From: Actinomycetes bacterium
Lineage (GTDB): Bacteria; Actinomycetota; Actinomycetes; Actinomycetales; Dermatophilaceae
Reading direction: 5' to 3'
Assembly: GCA_029778715.1 (NCBI GenBank)
Contig: JAKOPT010000019.1
Coordinates: 1-64,000 of the forward strand
DNA length: 64,000 nt
Below, piece by piece: positions 9,334 through 18,582 of the stretch (its first letter is position 1; every line of letters starts with the position of its first letter). A program made the translations under genes and the position numbers. Below the pieces are notes generated by a model. That model had not been told where the DNA came from. It saw only the letters and a list, made by a program, of their open reading frames with translations, and ran no database searches.

Positions 9334-10241
9334 GTGCCCTGGCTCACGTCGCCGGCGGCGCCGGTGGCGGCACCGACCAGGCTCCCACCGAGCGGGGCCG
9401 GTCGTGGTTGCCCTATTTGTTGCTGCTTCCCGGATTCTTGTGGTTGGCGATCTTCTTCGTCTTCCCGATGATCCAGTTGTTCACGGTGAGTTTGCAGTCG
9501 CAGTTCCCCGGCTATCCGGGCTACTACTACCGCGACGTCAACTTCCACAACTACCTCGACGCCTTCACCCAGTTCGCCCCGCATTTCGGGCGGTCGCTGC
9601 TCTTCGCCGGGTTGGCGACGTTCTTCGCCTTCTGCCTGGCCTACCCCCTCGCCTATGCGATGGCGTTCAAGGCGGGGCGGTGGCGCAACGTCATGATGAT
9701 CCTGGTCATCGCCCCGTTCTTCACGTCGTTCATTCTGCGCACCATCGCCTGGCGCCAGATTCTCGCCGACGAGGGTCCGGTGGCGTCGACGCTCAACGCG
9801 TTGCACCTGCTGCCCGGTGGGCGGATCACCGAGACCTGGGTGGCGGTCGTCGCCGGTTTGACCTACAACTTCCTGCCGTTCATGGTGCTCCCCATCTATG
9901 CCTCCTTGGAGCGCGCCGATGCCCGGGTCATCGAGGCCGGCGGGGATTTGTATGCCAACGGGTTCACGACCTTCCGCACCGTCACCTTGCCGATGAGTAT
10001 GCCGGGGGTGCTCGCGGGCACGCTGCTCACCTTCATCCCGGCGGCCGGCGATTACGTCAACGCCGATCTGCTCGGGTCGGACCGGAGCACCAAGATGGTC
10101 GGTAACGTCATCGAGAGCCAATTCTTCAAGGTGCCTGGCGGGTTCCCGGTGGCGGCCTCGCTGTCCTTCACCTTGATGGCCTTGATCCTCGTGCTCGTCT
10201 TCGTCTATATCCGCCGCTTCGGCACCGAGGAGTTGCTGTGA
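9330..10241 (+). CDS. potB: Polyamine ABC transporter permease, first subunit
   Basis: 303 residues with about six membrane spans, the first at YLLLLPGFLWLAIFFVFPM. The EAA loop that docks on the ATPase is visible as EAGGDLYANGFTTFRTVTLP, and GRSLLFAGLATFFAF marks the start of the permease domain, as in PotB. It pairs with the next permease to form the transmembrane channel. Start ATG overlaps the potA stop as ATGA; its own stop overlaps potC as GTGA. No defect seen. Confidence 0.9.
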   Translation: MSALAHVAGGAGGGTDQAPTERGRSWLPYLLLLPGFLWLAIFFVFPMIQLFTVSLQSQFPGYPGYYYRDVNFHNYLDAFTQFAPHFGRSLLFAGLATFFAFCLAYPLAYAMAFKAGRWRNVMMILVIAPFFTSFILRTIAWRQILADEGPVASTLNALHLLPGGRITETWVAVVAGLTYNFLPFMVLPIYASLERADARVIEAGGDLYANGFTTFRTVTLPMSMPGVLAGTLLTFIPAAGDYVNADLLGSDRSTKMVGNVIESQFFKVPGGFPVAASLSFTLMALILVLVFVYIRRFGTEELL

Positions 10242-11122
10242 TTACCCCCAGCCCCGCGTCGCTGAGCAGCCAGCGGGCGTCGACGAGTGCGCCCGCGGCA
10301 TACCGGCCCTCCCTGGGGCGCCGGGTCGGATCCTGGATTGCCAACCGGTTTGCGATCATCGCCGCGATCCTGGTGCTGTTCTACTTGTTCTTGCCGGTGG
10401 GTTATACCTTCGTCTTCTCCTTCAACAACTACCGCAAGTCCAATATCGTCTGGAATTCCGAGGGCAGCCCCACGCTCAAACACTGGGCCGATCCCTGTGG
10501 CGCGCCCGGGATTTGTTCGGCGTTGGGCACCTCCCTCAAGGTGGGGCTCATCGCCACCGTGGTCGCCACCGTCCTCGGCACCCTCATCGCGTTCGCCCTG
10601 GTCCGGCACCGCTTCCGGGGCCGGGCGGCGAGCAACCTGCTCGTCTTCATCCCGATGGCCACCCCAGAGATCGTCCTCGGCGCGAGCCTGCTGACCATCT
10701 TCGTCCAGGCCTTCACGTTCTTGAAGTTGGGTTTCTGGACGATCGTCATCGCGCACGTCATGTTCTGCGTGAGTTTCGTCGTCGTCACCGTCAAGGCGCG
10801 CTTGCAAAGTCTCGACCCGCGGCTGGACGAGGCCGCGATGGATTTGTATGCCGGCCCGGGCCAGACGTTCTTGCGGGTCACCTTCCCGTTGGTGCTGCCG
10901 GGTATCGTCGGTGCCTCGTTGCTCGCTTTCTCGTTGTCCTTCGATGACTTCATCATCACGAACTTCGTGAGCGGCAACGAAACCACGTTCCCGAAGTACG
11001 TCTACGTGTCCTATTTGCGCGGCATACCGGCCCAGGCCAACGTCATCGGTTTCTCGATGTTCGTCATTGCCTTGACCCTGGTGATCCTGGGCTCGGTCAT
11101 CGGCAACGCCCGCAAGAAGTAA
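10238..11122 (+). CDS. potC: Polyamine ABC transporter permease, second subunit
   Basis: 294 residues, GTG start overlapping the potB stop. Visible: the first membrane span (FAIIAAILVLFYLFLPVGYTFVFS), a periplasmic-side Cys pair (DPCGAPGICSA), the EAA loop DEAAMDLYAGPGQTFLRVTFPLVLP and the PotC-characteristic LSFDDFIITNFVSG. Completes a full PotDABC system inside the putrescine catabolic locus. The following gene, an APC permease, starts 44 bp downstream after a C-rich stretch with only a weak Shine-Dalgarno, so it may be translated less. Confidence 0.9.
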   Translation: MITPSPASLSSQRASTSAPAAYRPSLGRRVGSWIANRFAIIAAILVLFYLFLPVGYTFVFSFNNYRKSNIVWNSEGSPTLKHWADPCGAPGICSALGTSLKVGLIATVVATVLGTLIAFALVRHRFRGRAASNLLVFIPMATPEIVLGASLLTIFVQAFTFLKLGFWTIVIAHVMFCVSFVVVTVKARLQSLDPRLDEAAMDLYAGPGQTFLRVTFPLVLPGIVGASLLAFSLSFDDFIITNFVSGNETTFPKYVYVSYLRGIPAQANVIGFSMFVIALTLVILGSVIGNARKK

Positions 11123-11166
11123 CCCCCCCCGTTGGTCCCCACCGTTTCAGCGCAGATAAGAGAGAC

Positions 11167-12933
11167 ATGACAGACCAGGTGCTGACCCCGCACGCCCCCA
11201 CGCCGAGCGGGGCCAACCCCGGGGAAAAGGGGCTGCGCCCGGGCGCCCTGGGTCTGGTGAGCAGCGTTGTCGTCGGGATGGCGTCGACGGCGCCGGCCTA
11301 TTCGCTGGCCGCGAGTTTGGGCCTGGTCGTCGCGGCCGGAGCCGGGCTCAAGGCGCCGGCGATCATGCTGCTCGCGTTCGTCCCCATGTATTTCATCGCG
11401 GTCGCCTACAAGGAACTCAACGAGGCCGAACCCGACTGCGGGACGACCTTCACCTGGGCGACGCGCGCGTTCGGCCCGATCGTGGGCTGGATGGGCGGCT
11501 GGGGCATCATCGTCGCCGACGTCATCGTCATGGCCAACCTGGCCGCTATCGCCGGGCAGTATTCCTTCACGCTCGCCAACGAGCTCGGCTGGCACAACAC
11601 CTTGGACCAGTCGACGCTGTGGTCGACCGTCGCGGGGCTGATCTGGATCGCGGTCATGACGTACATCTGCTACCGCGGGATCGAGGTCTCGGCCCGGGTC
11701 CAGTACGGCCTGTTGGCGGTCGAAATGGTCACGCTCGTCATGTTCGCCGGGGTCGCCTTCTGGAAGGTGTATGCCGGTGAGGCACCCGAGGGGTCGGTCC
11801 ACCCGTCGCTGTCGTGGCTGTGGCCGAGCGGGATGTCGATGTCGGTCGTGTCCTCGTCCGTGTTGCTCGCGGTCTTCATCTACTGGGGCTGGGACACCGC
11901 GGTGTCGACGAACGAGGAAGCCGACGACCCGGGGCGCACCCCGGGCCAGGCCGCGGTCATCTCCACGCTGCTGCTCCTGCTGACCTTCGTCACGGTGACG
12001 ATGGCGGCGGTCGCGTTCGCCGGGACGGGCACCGAGGGGATCGGGCTGGGCAACCCGCAGAACTCCGACGAGGTGTTCCGGGCCATCGGTCCGACCCTCT
12101 ACGGCGACACGGTCCTCGGGCACATCGGGCTGGCGCTGCTTGCGATCACGATCTTGACGTCGGCGTCGGCGTCCACCCAGACCACGATCCTGCCGACGGC
12201 GCGCACGGCGCTGTCGATGGCGGCATACAAGGCGCTGCCGGAGCGGTTCGCCCGGATCCACCCCAAATACCTCACTCCCACCTGGTCGACGATCGGGATG
12301 GGGCTGGTCTCGGCGGCCTTCTTCCTGCTCATGACCTGGCTCAGCCCCCGGATCCTGCTCGCCCTCATCGGGGCCATCGGGTTGCAGATCGCGTTCTACT
12401 ACGGCCTCACCGGCATCGCCTGCGCGTGGTTCTACCGGCGGACCCTGACGGATTCGCTGCGGCACTTCGTCATGCGCGGGCTCATCCCGCTGGTCGGCGG
12501 CCTCTTCCTCTTCGTCACGTTCTTCTATGCCCTGCAGACCTATTGGGCCCCCGACAATCTGCAGGATGCCGACGGCAACGACATCACGATCGGCGGGGTC
12601 GGTGCGGTGGCGGTGGTCGGGGTCGTCTCGCTGCTCCTTGGGTTCGTCTTCCTCGCCATCCAGTGGTGGGCCTCACCGATGTTCTTCCGGGGGTTGACGC
12701 TGCCGCGGCGCAGCCACGGCGATATCGTCATGCAGGTCCCCCATCAGCCGGACGTCGATGGCCTGGTCCGGCTTCCCGATTCCACGGAGTACACCGTGAT
12801 TGCCCCCGACCTCTCGAATCTTCCCGAGGGTGTGACGGCGGTCGATCTCGCGACGGGGGTCGAGTTCTCGCGCGACCCGCGCGCCGAGGAATCCGGCGAC
12901 CAGGGGCGTGCCGAGGGCCGCGCCCATCCCTGA
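11167..12933 (+). CDS. APC-family amino acid/polyamine permease
   Basis: 588-residue secondary transporter with about 12-13 membrane spans. The first helix shows the APC unwound Gly motif in SSVVVGMASTAPAYSLA; EADDPGRTPGQAAVIS is a typical APC cytoplasmic loop. A soluble C-terminal extension of about 70 residues (after residue ~515) follows the last span. The usual assignment would be import of GABA or another amino acid feeding the pathway, giving the cell a second uptake route beside PotDABC; substrate is inference from neighbours. Co-directional with potC (44 bp) and the next gene (16 bp). Confidence 0.85.
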   Translation: MTDQVLTPHAPTPSGANPGEKGLRPGALGLVSSVVVGMASTAPAYSLAASLGLVVAAGAGLKAPAIMLLAFVPMYFIAVAYKELNEAEPDCGTTFTWATRAFGPIVGWMGGWGIIVADVIVMANLAAIAGQYSFTLANELGWHNTLDQSTLWSTVAGLIWIAVMTYICYRGIEVSARVQYGLLAVEMVTLVMFAGVAFWKVYAGEAPEGSVHPSLSWLWPSGMSMSVVSSSVLLAVFIYWGWDTAVSTNEEADDPGRTPGQAAVISTLLLLLTFVTVTMAAVAFAGTGTEGIGLGNPQNSDEVFRAIGPTLYGDTVLGHIGLALLAITILTSASASTQTTILPTARTALSMAAYKALPERFARIHPKYLTPTWSTIGMGLVSAAFFLLMTWLSPRILLALIGAIGLQIAFYYGLTGIACAWFYRRTLTDSLRHFVMRGLIPLVGGLFLFVTFFYALQTYWAPDNLQDADGNDITIGGVGAVAVVGVVSLLLGFVFLAIQWWASPMFFRGLTLPRRSHGDIVMQVPHQPDVDGLVRLPDSTEYTVIAPDLSNLPEGVTAVDLATGVEFSRDPRAEESGDQGRAEGRAHP

Positions 12934-12949
12934 GGAGTTGAGTTCCAGC

Positions 12950-14227
12950 GTGCGCATTCTCATGATCGGAGCCGGGGGCGTCGGTGACGCCGCGGCCAAG
13001 ATCGCCGTATCCCGAGATTTCTTCGAGGTGTTCGTCGTCGCCGACTACGACGTGGAACGCGCCCGGCGCACGGTTGCCCACGCGGTCTCCCGGCGGCCGG
13101 GGGAGCAGCGGTTCCACGCCCTGGCCGTCGACGCCTCCGATGTCGACCAGGTGGCCGCGCTCATCCGGCTCACCGGCGCCACTCACGTCCTCAACGCCGT
13201 CGACCCGCGGTTCGTCATGCCGATCTTCGAGGGAGCCCTGGCCGCGGGCGCGAACTATCTCGACATGGCGATGAGCCTCTCGCGCCCCCACCCCGAGCGG
13301 CCGTATGCCGAGCCGGGGGTCAAACTCGGTGACCTCCAGTTCCATCGCGCCCCCGAATGGGAAGCCGCCGGGCGTCTGGCGTTGGTCGGGATCGGGGTCG
13401 AGCCTGGCCTCTCCGACGTCTTTGCCCGGTATGCCGCCGACCACCTGTTCTCCTCGATCGAGGAGTTGGGCACCCGGGACGGGGCCAACCTCGCCTTCAT
13501 CCGTCCCGACGGCACCGAGGGCTTCGCGCCGGGATTCTCGATGTGGACGATCATCGAGGAGTGCCTCAACCCGCCGGTCGTCTGGGAGAAGTCCCGGGCC
13601 GAGGCGGGCGGGGGAGACGTCGAGGCGGGCTTCTTCACCCTGCCGCCGTTCAGCGAGCCGGAGGTGTTCGACTTCCCCGAGGGGATCGGCCCGGTGGAGT
13701 GCGTCCACGTCGAGCACGAGGAGGTCCTCCTCATGCCGCGCTGGCTCGACGCGCAGCGGGTGACCTTCAAATACGGCCTTGGCGAGCAGATGATCTCGAT
13801 CCTCAAGGCCCTCAACACCCTGGGCCTGGACAGCACCGAGCCGATCCGGATCAAGGGCGTCGACATCGCCCCCCGCGACCTGGTGGCAGCCGCGCTGCCC
13901 GACCCGGCGACCATCGGTCCCCAGTTGCAGGGCAAGACCTGCGCCGGGGTGCTCGTCACCGGCACCGGCAAGGACGGGCAGCCGCGCCGCACGTACCTCT
14001 ACCACGTCGCCGACAACGAGGTGACGATGCGTGACTACGACGCTCAGTGCGTCGTCTGGCAGACCGCGATCAACCCGATCGTCGCCCTCGAACTGCTCGC
14101 CACCGGTGCCTGGAGCGGCGCCGGGGTGCTCGGTCCCGAGGCTTTCGACGCCGCACCCTTCCTGGAGTTGCTGGCCGCCGAACAACCCGCTGGATACGGA
14201 TCCCCGTGGGGGATGGAGGAAAAATGA
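12950..14227 (+). CDS. Saccharopine dehydrogenase family protein (LYS9-like), exact reaction unknown
   Basis: 425 residues from GTG 12950, chosen because the Rossmann strand VRILMIGAGGVGDAA then begins at residue 1 and GAGGAG overlaps the upstream stop (a somewhat long 12-nt spacing). The ORF-track start at 12908 would lie within the previous gene. The N-terminal half is a dinucleotide-binding fold (GAGGVGDAA; acidic VADYD ends the second strand); LNAVDPRFVMPIFEGAL and GVEPGLSDVFARYA are family signatures. The superfamily includes saccharopine and carboxynorspermidine dehydrogenases, so a polyamine-related reductive amination is conceivable here, but nothing visible proves it. Ends with an ATGA overlap onto gabT. 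Confidence 0.75.
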   Translation: MRILMIGAGGVGDAAAKIAVSRDFFEVFVVADYDVERARRTVAHAVSRRPGEQRFHALAVDASDVDQVAALIRLTGATHVLNAVDPRFVMPIFEGALAAGANYLDMAMSLSRPHPERPYAEPGVKLGDLQFHRAPEWEAAGRLALVGIGVEPGLSDVFARYAADHLFSSIEELGTRDGANLAFIRPDGTEGFAPGFSMWTIIEECLNPPVVWEKSRAEAGGGDVEAGFFTLPPFSEPEVFDFPEGIGPVECVHVEHEEVLLMPRWLDAQRVTFKYGLGEQMISILKALNTLGLDSTEPIRIKGVDIAPRDLVAAALPDPATIGPQLQGKTCAGVLVTGTGKDGQPRRTYLYHVADNEVTMRDYDAQCVVWQTAINPIVALELLATGAWSGAGVLGPEAFDAAPFLELLAAEQPAGYGSPWGMEEK

Positions 14228-15573
14228 CCATCGAGCAAGCCCGCCGCCTCGTCACACCCGTCCCGGGGCCGAAGTCGCTGGAGTTGCAGGCCCGCAAGAC
14301 CGCGGCCGTGTCCGCGGGAGTCTCCACCGGGTTGCCGGCCTACATCGTCGCCGGTCAGGACGGCATACTCGTCGACGCCGACGGCAACCACCTCATCGAC
14401 TTCGGGTCGGGCATCGCGGTGACCAATGTCGGCAACGGCAACCCGCGGGTGATCGAGGCGGTCCAGGCCCAGATCGCCCAACTGACCCACACCTGCTTCA
14501 TGGTGACCCCCTACGAGGGGTACGTCGCGGTGGCCGAGAAGCTCAACGAACTCACCCCCGGTGGCCACGCTAAGCGCAGCGCCCTGTTCAACTCCGGGGC
14601 CGAGGCCGTCGAGAACGCGGTCAAGGTGGCGCGGCACTTCACCGGCCGGCAGGCGGTCGTCGTGTTCGATCACGCCTACCACGGGCGCACCAACCTCACG
14701 ATGGCGATGACGGCGAAGAACATGCCGTACAAGAACAAGTTCGGCCCGTTCGCCAGCGAGATGTATCGGGTGCCGATGGCCTACCCCTACCGGTGGCCCG
14801 GTGGCCCCAAGGCGTGTGAGAGCGACGCCTTCGACTACGTCACCTCCCAGATCCACGCCCAGGTCGGCGAGGAGAACACCGCCGCCGTCATCATCGAACC
14901 GATCCAGGGCGAGGGCGGGTTCATCGTGCCGCCCGCGGGCTTCCTGCGCGAACTGGCGGGCTGGTGCCAGGACAACGGCATCCTCTTCATCGCCGACGAG
15001 GTCCAGTCCGGGTTCTGCCGCACCGGTGACTGGTTCGCGTGCGACCACGAAGGGGTCGTCCCCGACCTCATCACGACGGCCAAGGGCATTGCCGGCGGTA
15101 TGCCGCTCGCGGCCTTGACCGGGCGCGCGGACATCATGGACGCGGTCCACCCCGGCGGCCTCGGCGGCACCTACGGCGGCAACCCGGTCGCGTGCGCGGC
15201 AGCGCTCGCGGCGATCGAGACGATGGCGGCGGACAACCTCGCGGCCCGGGCCCGGGCCATCGGCGAGAAACTCACGGCCGGCCTCAACGCGCTCGCCGAG
15301 ACCTACGAGCAGGTCGGCGAGGTCCGCGGGCGCGGGGCGATGATCGCCATGGAACTCGTCGAGGATCGCGAAACGAAGACCCCGGCCGCGGCCCTGACCG
15401 CCGCCATCAACAAGGCGTGCCACAACCGCGGCCTGGTCTCGTTGACCTGCGGCACCTACGGCAACGTCTTCCGATTCCTCCCGCCGCTGACGATCAGCGA
15501 CGCGCTCCTCGACGAAGGGCTGGCCCTACTCGGGGAGGCGTTCGCCGAGGCCGTCACCGCTGGAAAGGACTGA
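14224..15573 (+). CDS. gabT: 4-aminobutyrate aminotransferase
   Basis: 449-residue class III PLP enzyme converting GABA and 2-oxoglutarate to succinate semialdehyde and glutamate. Visible: DFGSGIAVTNVG near the N-terminus, NSGAEAVENAVKVAR (phosphate-binding), DHAYHGRTNL, IIEPIQGEGGF, IADEVQSGFCRTG (the Asp binding the pyridine nitrogen) and TTAKGIAGGMPLAA with the Schiff-base Lys. This pattern is specific enough to separate it from the other two class III enzymes in the locus. GGAGG lies about 7 nt before the ATG, which overlaps the previous stop (ATGA). Followed 6 bp later by the succinate-semialdehyde dehydrogenase. Confidence 0.92.
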   Translation: MTIEQARRLVTPVPGPKSLELQARKTAAVSAGVSTGLPAYIVAGQDGILVDADGNHLIDFGSGIAVTNVGNGNPRVIEAVQAQIAQLTHTCFMVTPYEGYVAVAEKLNELTPGGHAKRSALFNSGAEAVENAVKVARHFTGRQAVVVFDHAYHGRTNLTMAMTAKNMPYKNKFGPFASEMYRVPMAYPYRWPGGPKACESDAFDYVTSQIHAQVGEENTAAVIIEPIQGEGGFIVPPAGFLRELAGWCQDNGILFIADEVQSGFCRTGDWFACDHEGVVPDLITTAKGIAGGMPLAALTGRADIMDAVHPGGLGGTYGGNPVACAAALAAIETMAADNLAARARAIGEKLTAGLNALAETYEQVGEVRGRGAMIAMELVEDRETKTPAAALTAAINKACHNRGLVSLTCGTYGNVFRFLPPLTISDALLDEGLALLGEAFAEAVTAGKD

Positions 15574-15579
15574 TCCGGT

Positions 15580-17040
15580 ATGCCGTCCACTCAGGCTGAT
15601 GTTCTCGCGGGCGTCCCCAAGGGGTTGTTCATCGGCGGCGCCTGGCGCGCCGCCGAGTCCGGGACGACCTTCCCCGTCCATGACCCGGCGACCGGAGCGA
15701 TCCTGACCGAGGTCGCCGACGCCACCCCCGCCGACGGAATGGCGGCCCTCGATGCGGCCGCCGCTGCCCAGTCCACGTGGGCGGCCACCCCGCCGCGTGA
15801 CCGCGGCGAGATCCTGCGGCGGGCCTTCGAGGCGTTGACGGCCCGCGCCGAGGAGTTCGCGCTGCTCATGACCCTGGAGATGGGCAAACCGCTGGCCGAG
15901 GCCCGCGGCGAGGTCGCCTATGGGGCGGAGTTCTTCCGGTGGTTCGCCGAGGAAGCGGTGCGGATCTCGGGGCGTTGGTCGGTGGCGCCCAACGGGGCGA
16001 CCCGGCTGCTCACGATGAAGCAGCCGGTTGGCCCGGTCTATGCGATCACCCCGTGGAACTTCCCGCTGGCGATGGGTACCCGCAAGATCGGGCCCGCCAT
16101 CGCCGCCGGCTGCACGATGGTCGTCAAGCCGGCCCACGAGACCCCGTTGACGATGCTGGCGCTGGCCAAGTTGCTTGAGGATGTCGGCCTGCCCGCCGGG
16201 GTCGTCAACGTCGTGACGACGACGCACTCCTCGGCGCTGTCCGAGCCGCTCATCCGCGACCCGCGGCTGCGCAAACTCACCTTCACCGGGTCCACCGGGG
16301 TGGGGCAGCGGTTGGTCGAACAGTCGGCGCAGCAGTTGCTCCGGGTGTCCATGGAGTTGGGGGGCAACGCGCCGTTCATCGTCTGCGACGACGCCGACAT
16401 CGACAAGGCGGTCGACGGCGCGATGCTCGCCAAGATGCGCAACATCGGTGAGGCGTGTACGGCGGCCAACCGCTTCTACGTCCACTCCAGCGTCGCGGCG
16501 GAGTTCTCCGAGAAGTTCGCCGCCCGGATGGGCGGGTTGACCGTCGGCAACGGCACCGAGCAGGGGGTCGACGTCGGCCCGCTCATCACCGCCAAGGCCC
16601 GCGACGGGGTTCACGAGTTGGTCAGCGACGCCGTGGGCAAGGGCGCCACCGCCCTCACCGGCGGGTCGCCGCTGGCCGGCAGCGGCTTCTTCTACGCCCC
16701 GACCGTGCTCGCCGACGTGCCCGCCGATGCCCGCCTGCTCAAGGAGGAGATTTTCGGCCCGGTCGCCCCGGTCGTCAAATTCGAGACCGAGGCCGAAGCG
16801 ATCGCGATGGCCAACGACACCGAGTTCGGGCTCGCGGCATACCTGTTCACCAACGACCTCACCCGGGCGATCCGCATGGGTGAGGCCCTCGAATACGGCA
16901 TGGTCGGGCTCAACACCGGCATCGTGTCCAACCCGGCGGCGCCCTTCGGCGGGATCAAGGCGTCCGGGTTCGGCCGCGAGGGCGGCCCCGAGGGCATCGA
17001 GGAGTACCTCGAGACGAAGTACCTCGGCATCCAGATGTAA
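15580..17040 (+). CDS. gabD: Succinate-semialdehyde dehydrogenase
   Basis: 486-residue aldehyde dehydrogenase. Visible: TPWNFPLAMGTRKIGPA, FTGSTGVG, the catalytic Glu in MELGGNAPFIV, catalytic Cys in NIGEACTAANR, and the GabD-type C-terminus (NTGIVSNPAAPFGGIKASGFGREGG). It would oxidise the GabT product to succinate, closing the route from putrescine to the TCA cycle. The ATG lies in the sequence GGTATGCCG, one of the window-wide motif copies. A large palindrome starts 16 bp after the stop. Confidence 0.92.
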   Translation: MPSTQADVLAGVPKGLFIGGAWRAAESGTTFPVHDPATGAILTEVADATPADGMAALDAAAAAQSTWAATPPRDRGEILRRAFEALTARAEEFALLMTLEMGKPLAEARGEVAYGAEFFRWFAEEAVRISGRWSVAPNGATRLLTMKQPVGPVYAITPWNFPLAMGTRKIGPAIAAGCTMVVKPAHETPLTMLALAKLLEDVGLPAGVVNVVTTTHSSALSEPLIRDPRLRKLTFTGSTGVGQRLVEQSAQQLLRVSMELGGNAPFIVCDDADIDKAVDGAMLAKMRNIGEACTAANRFYVHSSVAAEFSEKFAARMGGLTVGNGTEQGVDVGPLITAKARDGVHELVSDAVGKGATALTGGSPLAGSGFFYAPTVLADVPADARLLKEEIFGPVAPVVKFETEAEAIAMANDTEFGLAAYLFTNDLTRAIRMGEALEYGMVGLNTGIVSNPAAPFGGIKASGFGREGGPEGIEEYLETKYLGIQM

Positions 17041-17056
17041 CACCCCTCCCCACCCC

Positions 17057-17106
17057 CGATTCGAGGTAAAAACGCCGCGGAATCCGCGCGTTTTTACCTC
17101 GAATCG
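17057..17106. repeat. Long hairpin between gabD and the next aminotransferase
   Basis: Perfect 19-bp arms (17057-17075 and 17088-17106, CGATTCGAGGTAAAAACGC and its complement) surround an inner GCGG-AAT-CCGC stem, giving about 23 paired bases with one bulged C. The A/T-rich block in the arms stands out from its surroundings. It ends 5 bp before the AAGGAG of the next gene. It lacks a downstream U-run, so an attenuator, RNA-processing site or operator is as likely as a terminator. Confidence 0.75.
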
Positions 17107-17127
17107 CTCGACAAGGAGTCCCTTCTC

Positions 17128-18486
17128 GTGACGATCGACCGCACCCACCTGGCCCGCCTGCTCAAGCGTGAGCATGCGCGGTTCGACGCAACCCACCCCG
17201 GGTCGCGCGCCGCGCATGACCGGGCGACCCACCTGTTCGGCAAGGTGCCGATGACGTGGATGATGAAGCACGCCATGGGCTTCCCGCTCTACCTGCACAG
17301 CGCGCGCGGGGCGGTCGTCACCGACGTCGACGGCATCGAGTATGTCGACTTCGCCCTCGGGGACACCGCGGCGATGGCCGGGCACTCCCCGGAGGCGACG
17401 GTGCGGGCGGTGCAGGAGCAGTTCGCCGAGAAGGGCGGGGCGACGGCGATGCTGCCGACCGAGGATGCCGAGTGGGTGGGCGCGGAGTTGACGCGCCGGT
17501 TCACGGCGACCCGGTGGAGTTTCGCCCTCACCGCCACCGACGCCAACCGGTGGGCGATCCGGTTGGCGCGCGCGGTCACCGGACGCCCCAAGGTGCTCTT
17601 CAACTCGTACTGCTACCACGGCACCGTCGACGAATCCCTCATCGTCGCGACGCCGCAGGGGTCGGCGAGCCGGCCCGGCAACGTCGGCGCCCCGTGTGAT
17701 GTGACGTTGACCAGTCGGGTCGCCGAGTTCAACGACCTCGACGCCCTCGACCGCGAGTTGTCCCACGGCGACGTCGCCATGGTCGTCATGGAGCCGGCGC
17801 TGACGAACATCGGGATCGTGCTGCCCGAGCCGGGCTATCTCGAGGGGGTGCGCGCCCTGACCCGCAAGCACGGCGTCGCGTTGCTCCTCGACGAGACGCA
17901 CACGATCTCGGCGGGTCCGGGTGGGGCCATCGGTGCGTGGGGCCTCGAGCCGGACCTCGTCGTCATCGGCAAGTCGATCGGCGGCGGCATCCCGGCCGCG
18001 GCATACGGCGTGGGGCCGGAGTTCGCCGACACCGTCCTCTCCCGCAGCGACCTCGACCTGTCCGACATGGGCGGGGTCGGCGGCACGATGGCGGGCAACG
18101 CGCTGTCGATCGCCGCGACCCGGGCCACCTTGGAGCACGTCCTCACCGACGAGGCGTTCGCGGGCATGATCGCGCTCTCGGACCGGTTCGCCGCCGGCGT
18201 CCAGCGGGTTTTCGACACGTATGCCGCGCCGTGGTCGGTGACGCAGTTGGGTGCCCGCTCGGAGTACCGGTTCACCCCGACCCCGCCGCGCAACGGCACG
18301 CAAGCGCACGAGGCGACCGACCTCGAACTGGACGACTACTTCCACATCTACCTGGCCAACCGCGGCGTGCTCCTCACCCCCTTCCACAACATGGCGCTGA
18401 TGAGCCCGGCAACCACGCAGGATCAGGTCGACGAGCACCTCGTCCACTTCGAGGCCGCGGTCGCCGAACTCCTCACGGGCAATTGA
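17128..18486 (+). CDS. Class III aminotransferase, GSA-aminomutase-like
   Basis: 452 residues, GTG start with AAGGAG at 17112-17117. It differs from GabT: WSFALTATDANRWAIRLARAVTG replaces the usual SGAEA phosphate motif, FNSYCYHGTVDE, LLLDETHTISAGPGG carries the PLP-ring Asp, and VVIGKSIGGGIPAAAYG holds the Schiff-base Lys. This is closest in style to the glutamate-1-semialdehyde aminomutase branch (GxDxxRWxIRLAR), but without the other heme-pathway context, so it is probably a catabolic transaminase. It is separated from gabD by a long hairpin and may be expressed at a different level. Substrate unknown. Confidence 0.8.
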   Translation: MTIDRTHLARLLKREHARFDATHPGSRAAHDRATHLFGKVPMTWMMKHAMGFPLYLHSARGAVVTDVDGIEYVDFALGDTAAMAGHSPEATVRAVQEQFAEKGGATAMLPTEDAEWVGAELTRRFTATRWSFALTATDANRWAIRLARAVTGRPKVLFNSYCYHGTVDESLIVATPQGSASRPGNVGAPCDVTLTSRVAEFNDLDALDRELSHGDVAMVVMEPALTNIGIVLPEPGYLEGVRALTRKHGVALLLDETHTISAGPGGAIGAWGLEPDLVVIGKSIGGGIPAAAYGVGPEFADTVLSRSDLDLSDMGGVGGTMAGNALSIAATRATLEHVLTDEAFAGMIALSDRFAAGVQRVFDTYAAPWSVTQLGARSEYRFTPTPPRNGTQAHEATDLELDDYFHIYLANRGVLLTPFHNMALMSPATTQDQVDEHLVHFEAAVAELLTGN

Positions 18487-18489
18487 CGC

Positions 18490-18524
18490 CGGGACAAAGT
18501 CACCCAAATGCTCGTTTTGTCCCG
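18490..18524. terminator. Hairpin after the putrescine/GABA operon
   Basis: CGGGACAAA (18490-18498) and TTTGTCCCG (18516-18524) form a 9-bp stem around a 17-nt loop, starting 3 bp after the aminotransferase stop. No U-tract follows, so it is only a candidate terminator or RNA 3'-end structure. Confidence 0.4.
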
Positions 18525-18582
18525 CCCTCTCGCCGCCGCGCCGCAAGCGACCATGGCCGCTCCTGCCTAACCGAAGGCAAGG

